A stretch of DNA of 64,000 nucleotides from Manganibacter manganicus (GTDB lineage: Bacteria; Pseudomonadota; Alphaproteobacteria; Rhizobiales; Rhizobiaceae), in assembly GCF_002075885.1 (NCBI RefSeq), contig NZ_MDET01000003.1, forward strand, positions 88,862-152,861, read 5' to 3'. This document shows, in pieces, positions 28,090-41,442 of the stretch. Every line of letters begins with the position of its first letter. Position 1 is the stretch's first letter. The notes under the pieces are model-generated. The model was given only the letters and a program-made list of their open reading frames with translations. It had not been told where the DNA came from and searched no databases. The position numbers and the translations under genes were made by a program.

Positions 28090-28202
28090 AGCATTCCAGC
28101 AAAAATGTGGCGCGGTCTTGCGTCTGAAAATTCGCCTTAACACTTTGATGGAGCATCGGAATAATCCGAGAACCGGTAACCACTTTTCGGTCCGGTGCTC
28201 TA
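28090..28202. repeat. Rhizobiales-type intergenic palindromic repeat
   Basis: The whole gap between nfeD and the convergent isomerase gene is filled by sequence resembling dispersed extragenic repeats of this order (GAGCATTCCAGCAAAAATG and the paired block). The second half is a clear palindrome: GAGCATCGGA (28151-28160) against TCCGGTGCTC (28191-28200), nine of ten positions pairing, with CCGAGAACCGG and CACTTTTCGG inside. It may act as a bidirectional transcription stop. Copy number elsewhere cannot be tested here. Confidence 0.6.
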
Positions 28203-28207
28203 AATGT

Positions 28208-29209
28208 TCAGGCCGCGCCGATGCGCAGCAGATCGTGGAAATGCACCACGCCGATCGGCTTGCCGGCCTCAGTCACCACCAACGCACTGATATTATGCTT
28301 GTTGATGAGCGCGATCGCAGCCCCGGCGAACATTGTCGGCTCGATGGTCTTGGGCGCGCGCGTCATGATCTCGTCCACTGTCGTGTCGGCAAGATTGCGG
28401 TTGAGATTGCGGGCCAGATCGCCATCGGTGACGATCCCGGCCAATCGGCCCTCATCGTCCACCACGCATACGCAGCCGACCTTCTTTTGCGACAGCGTCA
28501 TCACCGCTTCCGGCATTCCCGTGCCAAGCCGCACCAGCGGAATCTGGTCGCCGACACGCATGATCTCGGAAATCCGCGTGAGATTTGCGCCAAGCTGGCC
28601 GCCGGGGTGGAAGGTGCGGAAATGATCCGGCGTGAAGCCCCTCGCCTCCAGCAGCGCGATCGCCAGCGCATCGCCCATCACCAGTTGCAGCAAGGTCGAG
28701 GTCGTCGGAGCCAGACCGTGTGGACAGGCCTCCGCCGCGCGCGGCAGAAGCAGCACCACATCCGCCTCGCGCGCCAGCGCGGAGGTTTCGCCTGCCGTGA
28801 TGGCGATAAGCGGAATGGAGAAACGCCGGGAATAGGCGATGATGCCCTTCAATTCCTGCGTCTCGCCCGACCATGACAGTGCGATAATAGCGTCGTCGCC
28901 GGCGATCATGCCCAAATCGCCGTGATTGGCTTCGGCTGGATGCACGAAGAAGGCCGGCGTGCCGGTGGATGCCAGAGTCGCCGCGACCTTGGCGCCGATA
29001 TGGCCGCTCTTGCCGACACCAGTGACGATGACCCGACCGCTGGTCGTGGACAGAAATTCGACCGCGCGTGCGAAAGGCTCGGCCAGGCCGCCTTCGAGCG
29101 CCGCCGCCAATGCCTCCACACCTGCCCGCTCCGTCTCCAGCGTACGCATCGCAGAGGCAATCGAAGCCTGGTGATCGGCCGGTATCTTGTTCAATATCTG
29201 AGCCCGCAT
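28208..29209 (-). CDS. arabinose-5-phosphate isomerase, KpsF/GutQ/KdsD family
   Basis: A 333-residue enzyme converting ribulose 5-phosphate to arabinose 5-phosphate, the first step towards Kdo for lipopolysaccharide or capsule. It has a SIS domain at about residues 40-180 (VIVTGVGKSGHIGAKVAATLASTGTPAFF, HGDLGMI, ALSWSGETQEL). The family block LAPTTSTLLQLVMGDALA follows. Two CBS repeats occupy about 205-333 (MRVGDQIPLV and VGCVCVVDDEGRLAGIVTDGDL). The length fits. The start at 29209 was chosen because the upstream extension overlaps the divergent gene leader. The barrel protein and galU genes beside it make an envelope carbohydrate setting. Confidence 0.94.
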   Translation of the reverse strand: MRAQILNKIPADHQASIASAMRTLETERAGVEALAAALEGGLAEPFARAVEFLSTTSGRVIVTGVGKSGHIGAKVAATLASTGTPAFFVHPAEANHGDLGMIAGDDAIIALSWSGETQELKGIIAYSRRFSIPLIAITAGETSALAREADVVLLLPRAAEACPHGLAPTTSTLLQLVMGDALAIALLEARGFTPDHFRTFHPGGQLGANLTRISEIMRVGDQIPLVRLGTGMPEAVMTLSQKKVGCVCVVDDEGRLAGIVTDGDLARNLNRNLADTTVDEIMTRAPKTIEPTMFAGAAIALINKHNISALVVTEAGKPIGVVHFHDLLRIGAA

Positions 29210-29360
29210 GCACGACGCGTTAGCGCGTCGCCGCCGCTTTGTCCAACCCATTCGGAAAACCCGCGTCAAGGCGGTGTGGCGCATTCCGCTTCAACGCTCC
29301 ATTAACCATCACGGTTTACGGTTCGGTAAGCATGGCGCGCGTGCGCCTCTTGGGGTGACA

Positions 29361-31121
29361 ATGCCGCGTTCCCGGCCCGAAACAAGGCGCTACCGCCGCA
29401 GCGAAGCGATCTCTGCGCTTTTGCTGGCCGGCAGTCTTTGCGCGTTGACAACAGTCGTCCCGGCGATGGCGCAAGATCTCGAATTGCGCGGCGAAGTCTC
29501 TGAATCGGCGATCCAGAACGACCAGCAGGCAAAGACACGGCGGCTCGCAGAGGCGCAAGCGGCATTGGCCGCCGCAGATGCCGGCAACAGCGGCCCGACC
29601 GGCTTGTCCTCCGCACCTTATCAACCCGCAAGCCCCGACCCATTCGCCGACGACGATTCGACGGGTTCAATCTCCGGCTCCATTTTCGACGAAAGATCCG
29701 GCAATGCTGCCGGTGCCCCGGCAGTTACGAACCGGCGCAGCAAGTCCGGCAGCCGGGAAAAAATCATGGGGCAGGATCGGCAGGGCATCGATCAACCCGA
29801 ACAAAAGAAGTCAAAGCCTACCAGCATCGACAGCCACGCGGACGGCGTCGCACGACTGGATAAGGACACGGAAACCACCGCCCTCAATCCGCGCGCCCTG
29901 ACCGCGAACGCACAGGAACGTGAGCCGCTGGACCGGGGCGCCGAACGCGTGGAGGCCATCGAAGGGCACGACGCGAAGCCGGAGGACGACCCCTTCGCGC
30001 CCGTTGGCATCCGGCTCGGCTCCTTCGTACTGCGGCCGGCGATCGAGCAGGGCATTACCGCCACGTCGAACGCCGACTCCGCCCCGGATGGCCAGTCGGC
30101 GACACTTTCCGAAACGACACTACGTTTGAATGCGGCATCCGACTGGACGCGCCATTCCGCGATGGTCAACGGTTACGGCACCTTCCGCAAATCGCTTTCA
30201 GGCGAGGAACTGCACGACGCGACCGGCCGCATCGAGGGGCAACTCGATCTCGATCTCGGCAATGAATGGCGTGCCATCGGCAAACTCGGTTATGAAACGG
30301 CGCCGGAATCCGCTTCTTCTCCGGTGGTCATTCAGGGCACACTCTCCCAACCGCAACGTCAGACGTTTGACGGCAGCCTCGGCATTGAAAAGCACCTCGG
30401 CAAATTGAGGTTCGGCCTCACCGGCGCCGCCGAGCATGACAGTTATGGCGACGCCGACCTGTCATCCGGTGGAACGATCTCGCAGAAGGATCGCGACTCC
30501 ACGCTTTACACCGCAACTCTACGCGGCGGTTATGAAATCTCTCCGGCGCTGATGCCCTTTGTCGAGGCTGAACTCGGTCACCGGGCGTACAACCAGCGTA
30601 TCGACCAGAGCGGCTTCGAACGCTCCTCCAATCGAATTGGTTTGCGCACCGGCCTGAAACTCGATTTCGGCGAGAAACTCGGCGGCGAGTTTTCGGCCGG
30701 CTGGATCAGGGAAACTTTCGATGACGACCGGCTGGGATCGATTTCCGCTCCGACGCTGGCCGCGGAACTGAAATGGTCGCCCGAGCGCGGCACGGTCGTC
30801 GGATTGCGTGGAACGACCACGCTCGAAGATACGACCACCGCAGGCGAAAGCGGCTCGGTGCTTTATTCGAGCCGCCTGACTGCCGAACGGCAAATTCGTG
30901 CCAATCTGACGGCCGAAGCGGCACTCGGTCTGGACTGGCGCGACTACAGCGGCACAAATGGCCACGATCTCATCTGGAGCGCCGAAGCCGGCCTGACCTG
31001 GTGGATGAACCGCTATGCCGGCATTCGCACCCGCCTACGCCACGAATCCGTGACATCGAACCTGCCGGGTCGTGACAGCCACACTAACAGCGTCTATCTC
31101 GGCCTGATCCTGCAACGCTGA
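29361..31121 (+). CDS. outer membrane beta-barrel protein (BBP2-like) with disordered N-terminal region
   Basis: A 586-residue secreted protein. The signal peptide ends near VPAMAQ (about residue 37). Residues about 38-220 are polar and low in hydrophobic content (runs of Ala, Asp, Ser, Lys), probably disordered in the periplasm. From FAPVGIRLGSFVLRPAIEQGITATSN near residue 215 to the end are alternating amphipathic strands with Gly and aromatic girdles, closing with SVYLGLILQR, whose terminal hydrophobic strand is typical of barrels. The barrel part resembles the outer membrane beta-barrel family linked to exopolysaccharide export (BBP2/OMP_b-brl_2). The ATG at 29361, after GGGGT, gives a proper signal peptide. 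The function is unknown. Confidence 0.85.
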   Translation: MPRSRPETRRYRRSEAISALLLAGSLCALTTVVPAMAQDLELRGEVSESAIQNDQQAKTRRLAEAQAALAAADAGNSGPTGLSSAPYQPASPDPFADDDSTGSISGSIFDERSGNAAGAPAVTNRRSKSGSREKIMGQDRQGIDQPEQKKSKPTSIDSHADGVARLDKDTETTALNPRALTANAQEREPLDRGAERVEAIEGHDAKPEDDPFAPVGIRLGSFVLRPAIEQGITATSNADSAPDGQSATLSETTLRLNAASDWTRHSAMVNGYGTFRKSLSGEELHDATGRIEGQLDLDLGNEWRAIGKLGYETAPESASSPVVIQGTLSQPQRQTFDGSLGIEKHLGKLRFGLTGAAEHDSYGDADLSSGGTISQKDRDSTLYTATLRGGYEISPALMPFVEAELGHRAYNQRIDQSGFERSSNRIGLRTGLKLDFGEKLGGEFSAGWIRETFDDDRLGSISAPTLAAELKWSPERGTVVGLRGTTTLEDTTTAGESGSVLYSSRLTAERQIRANLTAEAALGLDWRDYSGTNGHDLIWSAEAGLTWWMNRYAGIRTRLRHESVTSNLPGRDSHTNSVYLGLILQR

Positions 31122-31154
31122 GCATAGGGCCGAAAATTGGGCACGCGGCGGCTC

Positions 31155-32060
31155 TTATTGGGCGGCCACGGAGGACGCGACGGGCTTCAATTCATCGAGC
31201 AGGGTGCGGATCATGCTCGCCATGCTCGCGTTCATCGTGTTGCGGCTGAGCGCGAAAGCGACATTGGCTTCGACGAAGCCCTCCGGCGAGCCGCAGTCGA
31301 ACGTGCGGCCATGATAGTGATAGCCATAGAATGGGCGCTGCTTCTCAAGCTTGAGCATGGCGTCGGTGAGTTGGATCTCGTTGCCGGCGCCGCGTTCCTG
31401 ACCTTCGAGGATAGCGAATATTTCGGGCTGCAGAATATAGCGTCCATTGATGTAGAGATTGGACGGCGCCGTGCCGGGCTTGGGCTTTTCCACCATGCCG
31501 GTAATCGCAAAACCGCTATGGACATCGGCGCCTTTGCCGACAATGCCGTATTTATGCGTTTCGGACGGATCGCATTCCTCGACGGCGATGATACTGCCGC
31601 CGGTCCGTTCGTAGAGCGACACCATGTCCTTCATGCAACCATGCTGCGGCAACGTGATCATGTCGGGCAAAAGCAGGGCGAAAGGCTCGTCCCCAACCAG
31701 TTCGCGGGCGCACCATACCGCGTGGCCAAGGCCAAGCGGCTCTTGCTGGCGTGTGAAGCTTGTTTGTCCGGCCTTCGGCTGCAACTGGTCCAGTTTCGCC
31801 AGTTGCTCGTCCTTGCCACGACGCGCCAGCGTATGATTCAGTTCGAACTGGATATCGAAATGATCCTCAATGACGCCCTTGTTGCGTCCGGTGACGAAGA
31901 TGAAATGCTCGATTCCCGCTTCGCGTGCCTCGTCCACCACATACTGGATGACCGGGCGGTCGACCACCGTCAGCATTTCCTTCGGAATGGCCTTGGTCGC
32001 CGGAAGGAAACGAGTGCCCAGCCCCGCAACGGGAAAAACAGCCTTTCGAACTTTTTTCAT
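31155..32060 (-). CDS. galU: UTP--glucose-1-phosphate uridylyltransferase
   Basis: A 301-residue nucleotidyltransferase making UDP-glucose for polysaccharide, glucan and lipopolysaccharide synthesis. It has the nucleotide-binding [24 protein letters not shown] at the N-terminus, then [35 protein letters not shown] and [10 protein letters not shown]. The closing catalytic region is [21 protein letters not shown]. The Met at 32060 is preceded by AAGGCAGG; a Met five codons earlier (32075) is the alternative. It converges on the beta-barrel gene with about 30 bases between the stops. Confidence 0.96.
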   Translation of the reverse strand: MKKVRKAVFPVAGLGTRFLPATKAIPKEMLTVVDRPVIQYVVDEAREAGIEHFIFVTGRNKGVIEDHFDIQFELNHTLARRGKDEQLAKLDQLQPKAGQTSFTRQQEPLGLGHAVWCARELVGDEPFALLLPDMITLPQHGCMKDMVSLYERTGGSIIAVEECDPSETHKYGIVGKGADVHSGFAITGMVEKPKPGTAPSNLYINGRYILQPEIFAILEGQERGAGNEIQLTDAMLKLEKQRPFYGYHYHGRTFDCGSPEGFVEANVAFALSRNTMNASMASMIRTLLDELKPVASSVAAQ

Positions 32061-32311
32061 GCCTGCCTTATCCATTTTTACATAATCCGCGGGAACCCTC
32101 CCCCACACGATCCGACTTTTTCACGCCATTGTCATGCCCGAATTGAGGAATCCTGAAAACGTCGGCAAAGCCCGCTCGCAGCCTCCATCTGCGGCCCTCA
32201 CGGCGACTTGAAATGAAATACCGATTTTCGTTCCCGGCGCGGTCTATGGTAAACTAAATCCTAACCCAGTTCGGTGATGATACTTGTTCTGTCATGATCA
32301 AGGAGGGAAAG

Positions 32312-33544
32312 ATGCCCGCTCGCACCGCCGCAAAACGTCTGGCTCGCATGGCGACGGTTGCAGGTCTGTCCATGGCGCTGCTGATGCCGGCTGGCACAGC
32401 CTTTGCCGATGCCGGCTTCCGCCACTGGGTCAAAAGTTTCCGTGCCACTGCCGTCAGCCACGGCGTTTCAGGGCGGGTGTACGACGCGGCCTTCCGCAAT
32501 ATCACCGACATCGATCCTGTCGTTCTGGAAAAAGCCAGGTATCAGCCCGAATTCACGGCGCCCGCCTGGGATTATTTCGACAATCGCGTGCAGGAGCATT
32601 CGATTGCCGTCGGCCGCGAGATGGCGCGCAAATGGAAACCCTGGCTGGACCGGATCGAACGGCGTTTCGGCGTGGATCGCTATGTGCTGCTCGCCATCTG
32701 GTCGATGGAATCCAATTACGGCGAGATCCTCAAACGCGACGATGTGATGCGCAATGTCGTACGCTCGCTGGCCACGTTGGGCTATGCCGACAAACGCCGC
32801 TCCAAATTCGCGCGCACCCAGTTGATCGCGGCGCTGAAAATCCTGCAACGCGGCGATATCGACGAAAGCCATCTTTCCGGCTCGTGGGCCGGCGCCATGG
32901 GCCACACGCAGTTCATCCCCACCAGCTACCAGGCCTATGCCGTCGACATGGATGGCAATGGCCGCCGCGACATCTGGAATTCGGTGCCCGACGCCTTGGC
33001 AACGGCCGCCAATCTGCTGCAGAAGAATGGTTGGCGCACCGGCGAAACCTGGGGTTACGAGGTGACGCTTCCAGCGGGCCGGAAATTCCCCGCGGGGTCG
33101 ATGTCTTTGGCCAAATGGGAATCGATCGGCGTCGTGCGCGCACGCGACAAGCCGTATCCCGATCGTTCGATGAACGCGGAACTCAAGGTTCCGGACGGCC
33201 GCAAGGGTCCCGCTTTCCTGATGACGAAGAATTTCTTTGTTATCAAGCGTTACAACAACGCCGACAAATACGCCATTGCCGTCGGTCTTCTCGCCGACGC
33301 GATTGCCGGCTATGGCGGACTGGTGAACGATTGGAACAGGCCGTTCACCAAGCTGTCCTTCGAACAAAAACAGGAATTGCAGCAGCGGCTTTCCGCGCGC
33401 GGCTATTATGACGGCAAGTTCGACGGCAAGATCGGCCAGGCTTCCAAGGCCGCGATCGTATCGTTCCAGGCGAAAGCCGGGCTGCCGCAAGACGGCCATC
33501 CAAGCATGGAAGTGCTCGAATCGCTGCGGCAGACGGCAAGATAA
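32312..33544 (+). CDS. lytic murein transglycosylase (MltB/SLT_2 type) with peptidoglycan-binding domain
   Basis: A 410-residue periplasmic enzyme that cleaves peptidoglycan glycan strands with anhydro-muramyl formation. The signal peptide covers residues 1-34 (ending GTAFADA). The SLT_2 catalytic domain spans about 36-320, with the catalytic glutamate in WSMESNYGEILKR, GSWAGAMGHTQFIPTSYQAYA and DGNGRRDIW. A PG_binding_1 domain (about 345-405: LQQRLSARGYYDGKFDGKIG) ends the protein. The ATG at 32312 has a perfect AGGAGG site six bases upstream; an earlier in-frame ATG (32294) overlaps that site and is rejected. There is no lipobox, so it is soluble. Confidence 0.95.
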   Translation: MPARTAAKRLARMATVAGLSMALLMPAGTAFADAGFRHWVKSFRATAVSHGVSGRVYDAAFRNITDIDPVVLEKARYQPEFTAPAWDYFDNRVQEHSIAVGREMARKWKPWLDRIERRFGVDRYVLLAIWSMESNYGEILKRDDVMRNVVRSLATLGYADKRRSKFARTQLIAALKILQRGDIDESHLSGSWAGAMGHTQFIPTSYQAYAVDMDGNGRRDIWNSVPDALATAANLLQKNGWRTGETWGYEVTLPAGRKFPAGSMSLAKWESIGVVRARDKPYPDRSMNAELKVPDGRKGPAFLMTKNFFVIKRYNNADKYAIAVGLLADAIAGYGGLVNDWNRPFTKLSFEQKQELQQRLSARGYYDGKFDGKIGQASKAAIVSFQAKAGLPQDGHPSMEVLESLRQTAR

Positions 33545-33577
33545 GACTGAGCCTGGTCGCCCGTGTAGGAAACGGCA

Positions 33578-34795
33578 ATGCACTGGTCGGCGCGTATCCT
33601 GAAGATCATGCCGCAAGCACCGGCCCTGTTGTTGGCGGCGGCAATGGCGCTGGTTGCCGTTCTTGCCGTGCAAGCGCCCGCCCAGGCGCAGGAGCGGCGT
33701 CATTGGTCATTACGCGATCTGTTCTTTCCGCGGCGCGAGGAGCGAGTTCGCCCCCCGGCCGATGCGTTCCCGCCGCGCCCGAAGGTGCGCAAGCCGCGCC
33801 GCTTCGCGCCGGCCGAAACCGCCGAGCCCGAGACGCCCGCAGTGGAAAAGGCGCCCGACGCCCGCACGGTGCTTGTGGTCGGTGACTTCATGGCGGGCGG
33901 CTTGGCAGAGGGCCTGCAAGACATCTTTGCCGACAACCCGTCTGTCAGGATCGTGGATCGCACCAAAGGGTCCTCAGGCTTCGTCCGTGATGACTTCTAC
34001 GATTGGCCGAAGGAGATCGGGCCGCTTATCCAGCAGGAAAAGCCGGCCGTCGTCGCGGTCATGATCGGCTCCAACGATCGGCAGTCGCTGAGCGTGGATG
34101 GCACGCGGGAATCACCGCGTTCCGATGCCTGGACAACGGCCTACAAGGTTCGCATCGCTTCATTCGGCAAGATCGTCCACGACAGCAAGGTTCCGCTTCT
34201 TTGGATCGGCATGCCATCGTTCAAGCCCGGCACGATGACTGCCGATATGCTGGCCTTCAACGACCTCTATCGTTCGGCCGCCGAAGCGGTTGGCGGCGAG
34301 TTCGTGGACATATGGGACGGCTTCGTTGATGAGAATGGCGCCTTCGTCTTCAATGGCCCTGACGTCAATGGCCAGTCGGCGCGCTTGCGCGGCGACGATG
34401 GCATCAACATGACGAAAGCAGGCAAACGCAAGGTCGCCTTTTATGCGGAAAAGCCGCTCCTCAAGCTTCTCGGTTTAGGCGGCGGCCCGGATGCGGCTCC
34501 CGCGTCGCCAGTCGATTCCCTCTCTCCCGTCCCCGGCGCAGCGGCTTCGACAGGCCGTACGCCACCTATGTTGCTGGACGATCCGAAACTGGACGGAGAC
34601 ACCACCCTGCTCGGCAGTGCGCCCCAATCAATTCTCAAATCCGATTCCGCGGCAGACAGGCTTGTTACGGACGGAATTGTTCCGTCGGCCCCGCCCGGTC
34701 GGGCCGATCATTTCGATATCTCAGAGAAACCCGCCGTTGCGAACCCCGATGCCGAGACCACAACTCCGCCCACAGTACCGGCGCCGGTCCACTGA
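33578..34795 (+). CDS. DUF459 family SGNH-hydrolase-fold protein, possibly catalytically inactive
   Basis: A 405-residue secreted protein. The signal peptide ends near VQAPAQA (residue 37), then a Pro/Arg-rich linker to about 95, and the SGNH-fold domain at about 97-300. Block I reads VVGDFMAGGLAEGL, where classical enzymes have GDS; block III GSND is intact (VAVMIGSND); block V reads DGINMTKAGKRK, where a His is expected in place of Asn. Two of the catalytic positions thus look replaced. A low-complexity Pro/Ala/Ser tail of 100 residues follows. Relatives act on, or are thought to bind, exported polysaccharide or peptidoglycan. It follows the transglycosylase by 33 bases and is probably in one operon with it. 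Confidence 0.82.
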   Translation: MHWSARILKIMPQAPALLLAAAMALVAVLAVQAPAQAQERRHWSLRDLFFPRREERVRPPADAFPPRPKVRKPRRFAPAETAEPETPAVEKAPDARTVLVVGDFMAGGLAEGLQDIFADNPSVRIVDRTKGSSGFVRDDFYDWPKEIGPLIQQEKPAVVAVMIGSNDRQSLSVDGTRESPRSDAWTTAYKVRIASFGKIVHDSKVPLLWIGMPSFKPGTMTADMLAFNDLYRSAAEAVGGEFVDIWDGFVDENGAFVFNGPDVNGQSARLRGDDGINMTKAGKRKVAFYAEKPLLKLLGLGGGPDAAPASPVDSLSPVPGAAASTGRTPPMLLDDPKLDGDTTLLGSAPQSILKSDSAADRLVTDGIVPSAPPGRADHFDISEKPAVANPDAETTTPPTVPAPVH

Positions 34796-34801
34796 ACAAA
34801 C

Positions 34802-36256
34802 TCAGCGCGGCAACACTGTCGCGCCCATCAGGGCCTTGTCGATGGCGTGAGCCGCTTGCCGCCCCTCGCGAATAGCCCACACGACAAGCGACTGGCCCCG
34901 TCGCGCGTCTCCGGCTGCATAAAGCTTGTCAACGCTGGTGCGATACTCGCGATCGTTAGCCGTTACATTTCTGGAACGGCGTGCATCCGCGGTAAACTCC
35001 AGCCGTTCGCCGAGTTCGCTTTTCACACCCGCTTCAAACGGCCCGGCAAAGCCGATGGCGATGAAGGCAAGATCGGCACGAATGACGAACTCGGTGCCCG
35101 GAACCGGTTTGCGCTTATCGTCCACCTCGCAGCATTTGACCCCGGTAAGTTGGCCGTCTTCGCCAATGAACTCCAGAGTCGCCACCTGGAATTCGCGTTC
35201 CGCGCCTTCGGCCTGGCTGGATGAGGTGCGCATCTTGGTAGCCCAATAGGGCCAGACGGCAAGCTTGTCTTCCTTTTCCGGCGGCTGCGGACGGATGTCG
35301 AGTTGGGTGACACGCACGGCGCCCTGACGAAACGCGGTGCCGACACAGTCAGACGCGGTGTCGCCGCCGCCGACGACGACGACGTGCTGGCCGCCGGCAA
35401 GGATAGGCTCCGAAGCCCAGGCGGCGGACTGGATGTCCTCACCGCCAATGCGCCGGTTTTGCTGCACAAGGTAAGGCATGGCGTCATGCACGCCGTCCAG
35501 ACCGTCGCCGGGAATGCCGGCTGCGCGCGGCGTTTCCGACCCGCCGCAATAGAGCACCGCGTCATAGTCGGCGAGCAAGTCTTCCACCTTCTTGTCGGCG
35601 CCGATATTGACGCCGCAGAAGAAGGTCACGCCCTCGCCCTGCATCTGCTCGATACGGCGGTCAATGAAATGCTTCTCGATCTTGAAGTCGGGAATACCGT
35701 AGCGCATCAGCCCGCCGGGGCGGCTTTCGCGCTCATAGACATGCACCTCATGTCCGGTGCGGCCTAGCTGTTGGGCAGCCGCCATGCCGGAAGGGCCGGA
35801 CCCGATGATGGCGACGCGCTTGCCGGTATGGGTTTGCGCCGGATAGGGCCGGATATAGCCCGTCTCATAGGCCTTGTCGGCCAGCGCCTGCTCGATCGTC
35901 TTGATCGCAACCGGAATATCCTCGAGGTTAAGCGTGCAGGCTTCCTCGCAAGGCGCGGGGCAGATACGCCCGGTAAATTCAGGGAAATTATTGGTTGAGT
36001 GCAGATTGGCGATCGCCGTGTCCCAATCGCCGCGATAGGCGAGGTCGTTCCAGTCGGGGATCTGGTTGTTGACCGGACAGCCGGTCGGGCCGTGACAGTA
36101 CGGAACGCCGCAATCCATGCAGCGTGCGGCCTGCTTCTCGACCTCCTTGTCCGACATCGGCAGGGTGAATTCGCGAAAATGCCGAATGCGGTCGGATGCC
36201 GGCTGATACTTGTGCACCTGCCGGTCGATCTCGAGAAAACCTGTTACCTTACCCAT
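34802..36256 (-). CDS. gltD: glutamate synthase small (beta) subunit
   Basis: A 484-residue flavoprotein feeding NADPH electrons to the large subunit. The N-terminal iron-sulfur region has CMDCGVPYCHG and a further Cys pair (ICPAPCEEAC). The FAD domain begins VAIIGSGPSGMAAAQQLG with ERESRPGGLMRYGIPDFK. The NADPH domain has VVVVGGGDTASDCVG, and the C-terminal FAD closing motif is YAAGDARRGQSLVVWAIREGR. The length is normal. It lies nine bases downstream of gltB on the same strand, the usual two-gene operon in the reverse order to enterobacteria only in naming, and converges on the DUF459 gene with six bases between stops. Confidence 0.97.
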   Translation of the reverse strand: MGKVTGFLEIDRQVHKYQPASDRIRHFREFTLPMSDKEVEKQAARCMDCGVPYCHGPTGCPVNNQIPDWNDLAYRGDWDTAIANLHSTNNFPEFTGRICPAPCEEACTLNLEDIPVAIKTIEQALADKAYETGYIRPYPAQTHTGKRVAIIGSGPSGMAAAQQLGRTGHEVHVYERESRPGGLMRYGIPDFKIEKHFIDRRIEQMQGEGVTFFCGVNIGADKKVEDLLADYDAVLYCGGSETPRAAGIPGDGLDGVHDAMPYLVQQNRRIGGEDIQSAAWASEPILAGGQHVVVVGGGDTASDCVGTAFRQGAVRVTQLDIRPQPPEKEDKLAVWPYWATKMRTSSSQAEGAEREFQVATLEFIGEDGQLTGVKCCEVDDKRKPVPGTEFVIRADLAFIAIGFAGPFEAGVKSELGERLEFTADARRSRNVTANDREYRTSVDKLYAAGDARRGQSLVVWAIREGRQAAHAIDKALMGATVLPR

Positions 36257-36265
36257 CGTTCGGTC

Positions 36266-40996
<4,731 letters not shown>

Positions 40997-41442
40997 GGTC
41001 TTAATCCTTTACTCTATATCCGTCAGGCCAACTGCCGTGCTTGCGCCTTCGAACGGCAGCGCCACATCCGGCAAATTGCGGCCCCCATCCAGGCACACGC
41101 CATAGCCATCGGCATGCGAGCGCAAACTTGCGTCCTCCTCATGGCAGCAACCGGAGAAGCGTCAATGATACGCCAATCCGGGCCCAGCTTGTGCAAATAA
41201 ATAAGACAGCAATGCTGTCCTAAATTTATGACAGAAATCCGACCGATGGACAAGACCGATTCACAAAAAACTTTCGTGATCTGCGACATAAAATTTCAAA
41301 ACTTTTGCCCGATATGAAGCTTTCCTACGCGGCCGCCCTGCAAAAAGTTGGCATTACGGACTCCACGAGATCGGACCTTGCCAACCCCTATCCGGATCGC
41401 CAAAGGTCGCCTCATCTCACACGCTCATACGGACATCATCAT
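40997..41442. other. intergenic region between gltB and the threonine aldolase gene, with one palindrome
   Basis: About 446 bases hold the divergent leaders. The only strong element is a perfect palindrome GACAGCA-A-TGCTGTC at 41205-41219, with flanking A/T. It is set in an AT-rich stretch (41195-41300), the likely promoter zone, and could bind a dimeric regulator. An in-frame extension of the aldolase back to 41305 has no family similarity (basic, low complexity) and is regarded as noncoding. Nothing else was recognised. Confidence 0.5.

Noticed and set aside
29300..29330. TTAACCATCACGGTTTA as a CtrA-type site upstream of the barrel gene
   Set aside because: The half-site spacing is nine rather than seven bases, and such words are common in intergenic regions of these genomes.
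31137..32156. 339-codon open frame antisense to galU
   Set aside because: galU is unmistakable on the minus strand, and the antisense product has no family features.
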